This document shows positions 12,401 through 19,875 of a stretch of DNA of 21,032 nt, one piece after another. The position numbers and the translations under genes were made by a program. The stretch spans positions 28,697 to 49,728 of the forward strand of contig VHZZ01008933.1 in assembly GCA_009801015.1 (NCBI GenBank). The letters are read 5' to 3'. Every line of letters begins with the position of its first letter. The stretch's first letter is position 1. The notes under the pieces were generated by a model that saw only the letters and a program-made list of their open reading frames with translations, was not told the DNA's origin and did not search any database. Source of the DNA: Silene noctiflora. Lineage: Eukaryota > Streptophyta > Magnoliopsida > Caryophyllales > Caryophyllaceae.

Positions 12401-13697
12401 GCACTTTCCCATTTATATCTAGTTTAATTATACCCTTCCTTATGCGCGCTCCGTTAGCGCCTAGATTTAGTTTTTTTCGTACTCACCATCTTAAAAATTG
12501 AAAAGAAATGGTATTTTTGCACAATGATTTTGTTTTAGAAGTACAAATTTGTATGCACAAACAATGGGCCTCTTGTGCACGAAGTGTACGCCTTTGTTCT
12601 TTGCCATGTCCCCTCGGTGCGCCTTGTACCTTTTAAAACTTAAGTCAAGATTCTTGGACCTATTTGCTGCTGGAGCCTGGAGCTAGGCATTCACTTATAT
12701 TATCTTTATTTGACTTTGGAGATTAACAAGTAAAAAAATCTGTCTCAGCTTGATTTATCAAAGACAACTTCATTGATTCTTTAAAAACTGTTAGTGTAGT
12801 CATTGTATATGGTGAGAAAATATCATTCTTAACATTGTTTGACAATCAAAGTGAAGAGGGGACGATATAAATGGGATAATGGGAGTACAATATTGTTCTG
12901 TGAGTCATCTGATTTTCTGAACATTTGATACAATATGGCTAGATGAGTGTATGGAAGTATTCCCCTTGTTTGCTTCATAATTCCTGACGGCATTCAATTT
13001 GCACATATGGTGACAGGTTATTATAAACTCCGAAGTGTGGGATTTAAGGAATTTCAGGCTTCTTAGAAGTGTACCTTCTCTAGACCAGACAGTCATTACA
13101 TTTAACAGTGCGGGGGATGTTATTTATGCGATATTAAGGAGGAACATGGATGACATTATGTCTGCTGTCCACACACGTCGTGCTAAACACCCGCTATTTT
13201 CGGCTTTCCGCACATTGGACGCTGTCAGTTACTCTGATATTGCCACCATTCCTGTGGACCGTTGTGTTCTTGACTTAGCAAGAGAGCCAACAGACTCTTT
13301 TGTCGGGTTGGTAACCATGGATGACCAAGATGAGATGTTCTCATCCGCCAGAGTTTACGAGATTGGTCGCAGAAGACCGCCAGATGACGACTCTGATCCT
13401 GATGATGTGGAGAGTGAGGATGATGAGGAGGATGACGATGATGAAGACGACATCGACTTAGACCCTATTTTAGGAACTGATTTTCATGGGGATGGTGACA
13501 GTGACGCAGATGACATGAGCAATGATGACAACGGGAGTGACCCTGATGATGATGACGACGATGAAGATGGTGACTTTTTCATGGATGGATTAGGGTTTGA
13601 TGGGAGAATAGAGATTGTGGGAGAAGGTGATGAAGATGATGATGATGATAGTGACACGATGGAATCTTTCAGCAGTGGAGATGGAGATTATCTCTAA
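2872..13697 (+). CDS. DCAF1: DDB1- and CUL4-associated factor 1 (DCAF1), complete, 14 exons
   Basis: Substrate receptor of the nuclear CUL4-DDB1 E3 ubiquitin ligase, close in sequence and length to Arabidopsis DCAF1 (about 1,880 aa; embryo-essential). Coding exons: 2872-3053, 3311-3392, 3507-3623, 3712-3890, 3984-4806, 4930-5027, 5443-5866, 6729-7331, 7413-7592, 7683-8207, 8471-8581, 10362-10480, 10579-12133, 13017-13697. All introns are GT..AG, phases agree, and the sum is 5,679 nt = 1,892 aa. Order: acidic N-terminus with a Glu run encoded by a GAA/GAG microsatellite; helical, armadillo-like region (about 60-185 and 495-1105) interrupted by a low-complexity Arg/Asp/Ser segment (about 190-430); LisH motif about 1149-1180; WD40 propeller about 1465-1785; Asp/Glu-rich tail about 1788-1892. 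Two DDB1-binding WDxR motifs are intact: WDRR at 1638-1641 and WDLR at 1674-1677, the second just after the exon 13/14 junction. The start is the first in-frame ATG and the N-terminus aligns with the family. No frameshift or stop was seen, so it appears functional. Exon borders rest on splice signals and homology, not transcripts. Confidence 0.97.
3446..3475. repeat. Poly(T) tract in DCAF1 intron 2
   Basis: Thirty consecutive T in the short intron 2 (3393-3506), ending 31 nt before the exon 3 acceptor. It serves as an extended polypyrimidine tract in sense orientation and is likely length-polymorphic. Confidence 0.9.
5159..5223. repeat. 23-bp direct repeat in DCAF1 intron 6
   Basis: The 23-bp segment at 5159-5181 (TAATATTGAAATTG...) recurs identically at 5201-5223, an offset of 42 bp. 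The first few bases beyond also match, with one change. It looks like a local partial tandem duplication in the 415-bp intron 6 (5028-5442). A TACTACCTCCTGTTCC stretch upstream (from about 5059) resembles a Stowaway end, but no partner end was found. Confidence 0.7.
5867..6728 (+). other. DCAF1 intron 7 (862 bp), nothing firm recognised
   Basis: GT at 5867-5868 and AG at 6727-6728 bound this intron. It is T-rich before the acceptor. The central part has related phrases in opposite halves (GACACACCGAGG near 6088; GTGTCGGACACGC near 6569) that could be remains of an old inverted-repeat element, but I could not find matching ends or a target duplication. Confidence 0.6.
8582..10361 (+). other. 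DCAF1 intron 11 (1,780 bp), the largest intron
   Basis: The GT donor at 8582 follows the codon for Ala1108 and the TTTCACAG acceptor ends at 10361. It is the longest of the 13 introns, largely because it contains the Stowaway-like element at 8783-9510. The remaining right part (9513-10361) is T-rich and non-coding. Short ORFs crossing its 3' end are frame shadows of exon 12. Confidence 0.85.
8783..9510. mobile_element. Stowaway (Tc1/mariner)-like element in DCAF1 intron 11
   Basis: The left end, after TA at 8781-8782, reads TACTCCCTAG...TATCTTCCCTTTTG. The complement of the right end, before TA at 9511-9512, reads TACTACCACCTATT...TATCTTCCCTATTTCC. Both resemble the Stowaway terminus TACTCCCTCCGT and a TA target duplication is present. 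The inverted similarity continues for about 50 bp at reduced identity. At the right end a TATCTTCCCTATT-like segment is duplicated (9449-9457 and 9484-9492). The ~730-bp size is large for a Stowaway MITE. The interior is mirror-skewed: CCACC/AACACC-rich from about 8960 to 9120 and GGTGG/GTGTGGG-rich from about 9190 to 9390. No transposase is visible. Confidence 0.5.
12230..12373. mobile_element. Short hAT-like MITE in DCAF1 intron 13, with 8-bp TSD
   Basis: The element proper is 12238-12365 (128 bp). Its left end TAGACCTGGCAAAA matches the left end of the MITE at 2155 base for base. The complement of its right end reads TAGAACTGG. Exact 8-bp direct repeats AGTGCAAG flank it at 12230-12237 and 12366-12373. 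The interior again holds CCCGAT/CTGAAAC/ACCGAAC phrases, in a more decayed and shorter form. It lies in the 883-bp intron 13 (12134-13016), between the exons carrying the two WDxR motifs. It is a deletion derivative or degraded member of the same family. Confidence 0.7.
12374..13016 (+). other. Rest of DCAF1 intron 13
   Basis: DNA around the MITE carries GCGC-rich phrases (GCGCACC at 12210-12216 on the left; GTGCGCCTTGTACC near 12617 on the right) that look like an older repeat into which the MITE inserted. Near 12881 a segment ending ATGGGAGTA resembles the right end of a truncated Stowaway element. The remaining sequence is plain AT-rich intron ending in the acceptor at 13015-13016. Confidence 0.45.
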
Positions 13698-14160
13698 ATG
13701 GTGCCATAAACTCATTTGCCCATAACAAGCCTCCTATGGTGTTTCCTTCCTTCCTATATCCGTCTTGTGAGAATAATGGGAGAGCTGATCTGGACTCTTT
13801 TCTAAGTCCAGGATGGCCGAGGGTACCACCCGATAGTAATCTAGTCAAATGCAAAAGGCGGTTTGTGTTACTCGAGTCATTGTAACTAAAGTGAGTTTTG
13901 TGGAACAGTGTGTATTTAGGCTTACCACATTTGATAAGAACCTAAAAGACAAACACTAGGCCTGAAATTGTTGTTTCTCACTCACTGTTACGAAATTTTG
14001 ATTTTATTATTGCATAAAAGATGGCATCAATGGTTTGCTGATACAAGCTACCTTGCGTAAGAGTTTTATAGGATATATCAGGATGTTCAGATTTCGATTG
14101 GGTGATAACTGAGCGAGTTATGCTCACACCTTCACACTCCCGAAATCAGATGTCTAATGA
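13698..14160 (+). other. DCAF1 3' UTR and downstream flank
   Basis: No ORF of interest. The 3' UTR begins at 13698. The cleavage site cannot be placed: no clean AATAAA is present, and the T/A-rich stretch TTTTGATTTTATTATTGC around 13997-14014 is a possible plant polyadenylation region. A small inverted repeat, ATAACT/AGTTAT with a 5-nt loop, lies at 14105-14121. Confidence 0.5.
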
Positions 14161-14196
14161 GTGGTGGTGGTGGTGGTGGTGGTGGTGGTGGTGGTG
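14161..14196. repeat. (GTG)12 microsatellite
   Basis: Twelve perfect GTG units in the space between the convergent DCAF1 and DR1 genes. The poly-Gly and poly-Val reading frames across it are artefacts of the repeat. Confidence 0.97.
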
Positions 14197-15139
14197 ATAT
14201 CGTGTTCTCTCTATCACCGCTGTTCATCTATCCCCGCCCTATTTTTAATTTTATGTTTCTTGAACTTGGTTTCCTGCTTGCCTTGGTTCTTCAGTTATAT
14301 AATAGGAGACCGTATATGGAAAGCGGAAAAAGAAACAAGAAAAACAAATTTGCTATCAGAGATTTATAGTATATTCTTAAGCTAACTAAATTGACAAAGC
14401 TAATTTATATTGTAGACCTATTTCCTATTTTTCTTTTTGGCGGAAGCAGGAGTACAATACCTTTTTGAAAGTGTTTTTTTGGCTAAAAAAGACAAATTGG
14501 CCAAACACACCATTTTTCTAATAAGTTAAAAGTAGTTTTTGTAAAGTTCAAAAACATCCTTTTGTTTTTCAAATAGAAACAACAATTTGATGCTTCTAAT
14601 TTTAAAACACACTTTTAGAAAATTAAGTTTCAAAACCCAATACTTTTTTTTAACAAGTTAGGCTCGAACACGTGTGATTAAATAAGATATTGCTCATAAT
14701 TATTGACCATTTATCTTTCATGTACATTTTTTTTACTATTTCATGCACATTTTCTAATTTTACTTCTCTCATTTACTCAATTTTCATCTTCCGTCGTCTC
14801 TCATTTCCTTTATACATTAATGCACTTCAGGTACATAAAATATTAAATAACCTAAAAATAAAAAATAAATACTTGAAATACTAAATGAATACTCTAAGCA
14901 ATAACAAGTACTAAAATACTAGAAAAATACTTCAAAATATTTAAATTATAAGTGAAATATACTTAAAACATAAAAAATTAGGTAAAATAAATAATAAATA
15001 AATATATTAGCTATTCAAATTACAAGTATGGAGTACAAAATACGAGTTTGTAACAAAAGTGTCACAATACAAAGTATTTATAAAAAGTAATCAAGTGATA
15101 AATCCATCTTTATAGATAGAAGTCATAGAACCCCGGAAC
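14197..15139. repeat. AT-rich intergenic DNA with old repeat fragments
   Basis: No gene is seen. The 40-bp segment 14661-14700 (GGCTCGAACACGTGTGATTA...) recurs at 15275-15314 with about 3 differences. The second copy is inside the hAT-like MITE at 15140, so the first is probably a fragment of the same family. Around 14478-14514, phrases such as TTTTTTTGGCTAAAAAAG and TTGGCCAAACACACC look like remnants of another MITE. From 14840 to 15110 the sequence is A-rich with AAATA repetition. Confidence 0.55.
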
Positions 15140-15628
15140 TAGGAGTGATAATGAGATGAGATAGCTCACGAGCAACTGGAGATCGGTTCGGTCAAAGCTC
15201 GGTCATAGCTCAGCTGGGCTCGAGTGCTTTGTCAAGCCGAGCAAACACTGGCTCGACTCGAAAAACTCGCAAACGGCTCGAACATGTGTGATTAGATAAG
15301 ATATTGCTCATATTTTATTATTATGATTATATATTTGTATCACACATATCAAATTTCACTTATTTGCCAAATATTTTTACATATAACTATCGAGCCTTTT
15401 TATTGAAAATATCAAAAGAAAAAAAATCAAAAATTTAGCAATTATATATAGGCTCGATTTGAGCTCGAGCTCGAGCTCGCGTTAAAGCTCACAAGCTTAA
15501 TAGCAAACACATATTTTTCAAGCTTGGGTAAGCTCGAGATTGGCTTGAACTCCGGTTTTGCTTCTTGAAAAGCAAGGCCAAACTGGGGTCGGTTCGGCTC
15601 GTACCCCTTTATCACCCCTACCTGGAAC
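15132..15628. mobile_element. hAT-like MITE with GCTCGA-polymer interior
   Basis: The element proper is 15140-15620 (481 bp). The left end TAGGAGTGATAATGAG pairs with the complement of the right end, TAGGGGTGATAAAGGG. This is a good hAT-type TAGGG terminus. Flanking 8-bp repeats CCCGGAAC (15132-15139) and CCTGGAAC (15621-15628) match at 7 of 8, as expected for an older insertion. Both end regions are rich in GCTCGA, CTCGAG and GGCTCG units, and the middle is AT-rich. It has no coding capacity. It lies just past the 3' end of DR1 and could contribute to its transcript end. It shares its design, though not its termini, with the MITEs at 2155 and 12238. Confidence 0.65.
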
Positions 15629-16036
15629 ACTTGATCTATCAGTCTACCCTTCTAAATTGAAATAGTTTTGCTGACTCCACCGCAGAGTTTACTAAACAAT
15701 GTACTTAAATTTTTACAAAAACTGAAATTATCGAACAAGGCAAGTGATCGCAACATTTCAGTAATCAGATACAAATAACAGAACAATGTTTAGCCTCTAG
15801 GCTAAAGGAAAGAACATTTGATCACCAAGATGGTGAAATGCTCTAGCTACTTGCATACATTTATGAACAGTATAATGGGTTAAATACAACTCTACGAAAC
15901 TCCAAATACAGGCTAGAGCTCTCTCACCTTTAAAATGTGCTTTGTACAAGAAATATGCAGCGGCTAGATGTTGGGATGTCAATTGGTGCTTGTTTGCCTA
16001 CGATTCCAATAAAAGTAAAGATCTAAGATTCTAAAG
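15629..16036 (-). other. DR1 3' UTR and downstream flank
   Basis: Minus-strand sequence following the DR1 stop codon. No second gene is visible and no unambiguous AATAAA was found on the minus strand, so the transcript end cannot be placed. The short minus-strand ORF at 15797-15982 has no recognisable family and is taken as chance. Confidence 0.5.
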
Positions 16037-17894
16037 TCAGCTCTCTGGAGTAGGGTCAGCATCAGGTTTGGCGAGAGGTACGCCCCCGTTCATTCTTGCA
16101 CGAGCCTCGGCAAACATCCTTTGCTGCTCGGCCGCAGCTTCTTCCTCTGTCATCTCGGCCCCACTACTGCTCCATTTACCACTTCGTACTCCATCTTGCT
16201 GAAAGATTTACAGCATGTAATATCATCATAAAGAATGCGAGGGGTAGTTAGGTATCATGCTTCAATAAAAAATGCAATGCAACAAAAAAGCAGGTAGACA
16301 ACAGCTCAGTGAGACTTCAATGAAAATTGTTCATTAGAAAGAGATTAATTACCATTGTCTCTAATTTATGTTGTTCATATGCGGCATACACCTCTTCAGT
16401 GTAGTCTCCAAATCCAAGAACCTGCATATTATAAATTAAAAAAAAAAAAAAAACATGATCGTCAAACAGTGGATGGAATCAGTACCAAAATCACTGTTAG
16501 CACTGACACAGCATATAGTATTCGCTTAAAAACAAAATTTTAAATCTTTGCCAAAGGGGTTGTAGATTCTAAAAGAGTAACCTGTGTAGCAGTGTAGGTA
16601 ATAAGCTACTATGCTAGTTTGATTACTTTTGATTGCATAAAAAAAAACAGATATATGCCATATGAACAACTTTCTATCTGAAAGTTTGCAAGATGTTTTT
16701 ATAGCATACAATGATCACGAACACATGCATTGCTTCATTAAAAGTATACTTGAAGAGAAGTTGACAGGCATGCCAGATGGTATCATTTTTAACCTTATAA
16801 CAACCATGGAAGAACAGGCAATTAACAGGAGATCAAGGATACAGGATGCGTAAATGATAGGATTTAACAGTCATGACAGCTAGAATGATCTACGAATGGA
16901 TAAAGAGTGCCCAGCATAAGTAGGGCTCCAAATCTCCAATGCATTATGAGTTCCAGGTAAATCTAATATACAAGCTTCTTTAAATGACAAGTGTCTGCTT
17001 GAGCAATATAGAACAGGAGTCAGACACACGAATACACGATATACTTAACCAGTCATCGGCCCACACACTATCCTATTCTTATCAATCTCCGTCATTCCAA
17101 TGTTCTGCAAAGAACACCACAAGTAGTGACTATGTGCATATCCTGTTATCACCATAGAAGGGATTTGATGGACTAAAACAAATTTTCATGTCATTCTCCC
17201 AAATTTTTTCCAATAAAATGGTAAATCAATATCTCAACAATATAGTCGAGAAAGAAAAAAGATCAGCCTTTCTCAACATCCTGAAGTGGTCTAAGAATAA
17301 GAATCACTAAAGAAATCTTATTGGAACACAGTCGAGGGAGACTGAGAAGAACAACTATGAGTGCACTCCAACAAAACCAAGATCTCAATATTTTAGCATC
17401 AAGATCAAGATTACTAGCACAATCCAGCGACAAAAGAGAACATATATCATAGGCAGGCACGATTTATGTTTGTAAATGAGAGAATAATACCTGGAGGGCC
17501 TTAAGTACATGCTCAGGAGCAATAGTCCGTTTGTCTTCTCTGTTACAGACTTCATTTGATTCTGAAGAAACAAGATTAATGAATTCTGAAACAAGAGGAT
17601 GTTAAGAGTGAGTAAGAGGTGGAGTAAAGAAAACAAAAGAAATTGGGCATATGAATGAGAGACAGACATAGAGACCGACCTACACAACAGTCGATTAATA
17701 AATCTTGAGCATCTCTAGCGACTCGAACTTCAGCAGGCAGCATCTCCTTAATTATCTTAGTCATGGTAGCTGGAAACAAGCAAGAAATATAATGTAAGCA
17801 TGAGAAAGTAAATTAGAAATACAAGGCAGGTGGAAATACCTTTAGGGAGCGAAGCGTCTTCTTTTGCTTTGCCAACAATGTCCATTGGCTCCAT
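16037..17894 (-). CDS. DR1: DR1 / NC2-beta, histone-fold TBP-associated repressor, complete, 5 coding exons
   Basis: Beta subunit of Negative Cofactor 2. It pairs with NC2-alpha (DRAP1) through histone folds, grips TBP on DNA and blocks TFIIA/TFIIB entry in the nucleus. Coding exons on the minus strand: 17894-17840, 17769-17680, 17585-17491, 16421-16353, 16198-16037. All introns are GT..AG and the sum is 471 nt = 156 aa, against about 159 in Arabidopsis. It starts MEPMDIVGKAKEDASLPKA. The H2B/NF-YB-type histone fold covers about residues 16-90 and includes TKIIKEMLP, VARDAQDLLIDCCVEFI, KRTIAPEHVLKALQVLGF and the EEVYAAYEQHK helix. The C-terminal part carries the conserved acidic-to-basic EMTEEEAAAEQQRMFAEARARMNGG helix region (in two parts: EMTEEEAAAEQQRMF then AEARARMNGG). 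An in-frame TAG lies just upstream of the first ATG, fixing the start. Intron 4 (16422-17490, 1,069 bp) is long and held no element I could identify. Transcribed towards DCAF1 (convergent). Confidence 0.96.
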
Positions 17895-18240
17895 TACCTA
17901 CAAGTAAACCAGATGGAGTAATTGAGATGAACATATACAAACATTCAATCTCAATAATACTAAAAATTCTTATCTTTCTAATAACAAAAATGCAAAAGAG
18001 AAACCCTAAAAAAGATGGGTGAATACAAAACAGTAAATCGTAGTACAGAGTTTACCTTACAACCGGCAGCGAAGAATATAAGAGAAAAAGTCGCCGGAAA
18101 AAGGCTGATTTTTAATTCTAGGGTTTCACAACCGGGGAATGGAACAGGCCTTCCGCTTTTCGATATCGACCACCTTTTTTTTTCTTTGTTTTTTTTTTTT
18201 TTTTTGAATTTCGTTGTTTGGATCAACCCTATTATTCAAA
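17895..18240 (-). promoter_or_regulatory. DR1: DR1 5' UTR with probable leader intron, and promoter-proximal DNA
   Basis: On the minus strand a donor GTAAG|GTAAAC at 18056/18055 and an acceptor TTGTAG|GTAATGG at 17898/17897 would remove a 158-nt intron from the 5' UTR, leaving GTA before the ATG. This is inferred from splice signals only. AAACCCTAA-type telo-box motifs occur at 18001-18009 (plus strand) and, as AAACCCTAG, near 18118-18126 on the minus strand. These are common near the 5' ends of plant housekeeping genes. A T-rich plus-strand run lies at 18173-18204. Confidence 0.5.
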
Positions 18241-18551
18241 TTTAGAATTTAATTACTCGTATTTGTTTATTATTCATAATCAAATCTAAAATTTATCAAT
18301 AAATTATGAGGCACATTCACTACTCCCGCCGTTAATATTATTACTTTCACGACATGCTATGTTAATACTACTACGTTCATTACTCCTCCAGATGTCGTTG
18401 TTTCTTCGACTGCTCACGCTATTTTTACGGTTAAAATTATTCCCGAATTGTAAGCTAATTTTTCATACTTTCTACGTTGTTCCTACTGCTACTTTCATAT
18501 CATTATATTTGTTATGACTACTGTTATACATGATATTTCTATTCTTAAGCT

Positions 18552-18692
18552 ACTCGGCCGAGTACGGGGTACTCGACCGAGTTGGTGTCGTGTTGGTTCT
18601 ATCAGGCTTCTGGTTGTTGGGCACTCGAGCGAGTAGGTTGGTACTTGGTCGAGTGTGGCTTACTCGATCGAGTGTGTCTTACTCGTTCGAGT
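18552..18692. repeat. Cluster of six ACTCGACCGAGT-type palindromes in the LTR
   Basis: Six 12-bp near-palindromes start at 18552, 18571, 18623, 18643, 18662 and 18681 (spacings 19, 52, 20, 19, 19). Those at 18552 (ACTCGGCCGAGT) and 18662 (ACTCGATCGAGT) are perfect palindromes. The others differ at one to three central or CpG positions. The 7-nt spacers within 19-nt steps differ from each other. They lie upstream of the AT-rich presumed promoter of the LTR, where U3 regulatory sites would be expected. Confidence 0.9.
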
Positions 18693-19799
18693 GTCCGGTT
18701 CGTTACGGGTTTTTTCGCGGTTTGATTAAGATAATTCGAGAAACATGTATAATTATGTTTAAGCAGCTTAAATAAATTTATTATCTTTCTTAAAAGAACT
18801 TTTCACAAAAGAGAACGACGTAACTGCTTCTCCTACTATATTCATCATTCCAAGGCTAGGGTTCTTCGCTTTTGAGGTTTTTGCATCCTTACATTTGTAA
18901 TCGTTTGGGTAAGTCATCTATCATAGTCTTATGTTGTTTTGTTAAGTTTGATCAAACCCTAATTGGGTTCAATTGAGGGGTTTTAGGGTGTTTAGCATTA
19001 TATGCCGTCGTATTGATTGATTGATACTATCTTAGGTAAGGATTTCGTAGAAGAGGCCTTCTAGTTTATTTGCTGTGCTTAGTGCTTGGATCACTGTTCA
19101 GGTAGGGTTTCCCTACTCAGTTGGTTGTCTAATTAGTATACATGTAATGTGACGGACTTTTGTGATCATTGTGCGATTGAGATTATTGCGTTGGTTGTTG
19201 GTACTTGTTGTGGAACCATTTTCGGGAGATGGTTCCAACCCCATGTTCGCCTCTCGTGGCTCCCATCACAAGAGGGATGTGCACATTAATGATCTGGGTT
19301 CGCTCGTTGCGATGAGCGGGGCTTAGGTTGTAAGGCTGCGGTCCCCACTGGCGGCGAGGATTACCTGTTGTGACGGGTAATCTGGCAGGACTACATACCT
19401 TGGTGTGTAGTCAGTTACTAGTTACTATGGAGTTTGAAGAATGTTTGTTACAGTTCACTTTGGTTGGTTGTGCATTATGATATGTTATATTATTACACAG
19501 TTGGCTGACCCCGTTTATTGTTTTCAAAGCTATGGTGATCCATTCGGGAATGGCGAGCAGTTGGTTTAGCAGGTGATGATTGCTGTTGATGTTGCTTACG
19601 GGGTTTGGACAGGGCCGAGTCACCGCCAGTTTTGTAGTCTAGCTTCTGCTGGATAATTGTCAGTTTATGTTTTGTTATCTTTCGGAGTTTGAGTTTGTAT
19701 CTTTCTTTGAGACTTGTAATCTTTTGACTTAAAGTAATTACTTTTAATATGTTTCATTATGGTTACTATGATGTGCACTACCTCGGGAAACCGAGATGG

Positions 19800-19858
19800 T
19801 AGCACCCTTATACATTGGGGTAGTCCTTGGTAAGGTACCTTGGTGTATGAGGGTGTTA
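19800..19858. repeat. Inverted repeat at the LTR 3' end
   Basis: TAGCACCCTTATACA at 19800-19814 and TGTATGAGGGTGTTA at 19844-19858 are inverted copies matching at 13 of 15 positions, with a 29-nt loop. The outer arm includes almost the last bases of the LTR. It could fold as a stem at the end of U5, next to the primer-binding site. Confidence 0.8.
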
Positions 19859-19863
19859 CAAGG

Positions 19864-19875
19864 TGGTATCAGAGC
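19864..19875 (+). other. Primer-binding site, complementary to initiator tRNA-Met
   Basis: TGGTATCAGAGC is the standard plant retrotransposon minus-strand primer-binding site, complementary to the 3' end of tRNA-iMet. It lies 3 nt after the LTR end ...TGTTACA. It fixes both the LTR right border and the plus orientation of the element. Confidence 0.92.

Larger units (their letters stand above)
18300..19860 (+). mobile_element. LTR of a Ty3/gypsy-like retrotransposon (left border unresolved)
   Basis: The right border is clear: GGGTGTTACA ends at 19860, 3 nt before the primer-binding site. The body has an upstream cluster of ACTCGACCGAGT motifs (18552-18692), an AT-rich promoter-like stretch near 18749-18790, and a long GC-richer downstream part (about 19200-19400). 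The left border could not be found. A TGTAACACCC start, expected from the terminal inverted repeat of the right end, is not visible between 18240 and 18550, so the LTR may be truncated on the left. The start given is approximate. The orientation is plus, the same as the gag that follows. Confidence 0.6.

Noticed and set aside
12840-12887. Stowaway MITE in DCAF1 intron 13
   Set aside because: Only a right-end-like ...GGATAATGGGAGTA is visible, with no left end. It is at most a truncated fragment.
13380-13697. Acidic Asp/Glu-rich stretch as a separate low-complexity gene
   Set aside because: It is the in-frame C-terminal tail of DCAF1, a known feature of the family.
14157-14385. Poly-Gly and poly-Val ORFs
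   Set aside because: They are frames through the (GTG)12 microsatellite, with no conserved sequence after it.
19864-19875. tRNA gene at TGGTATCAGAGC
   Set aside because: Only the 12-nt primer-binding complement is present, with no cloverleaf around it. Its place just after the LTR explains it.
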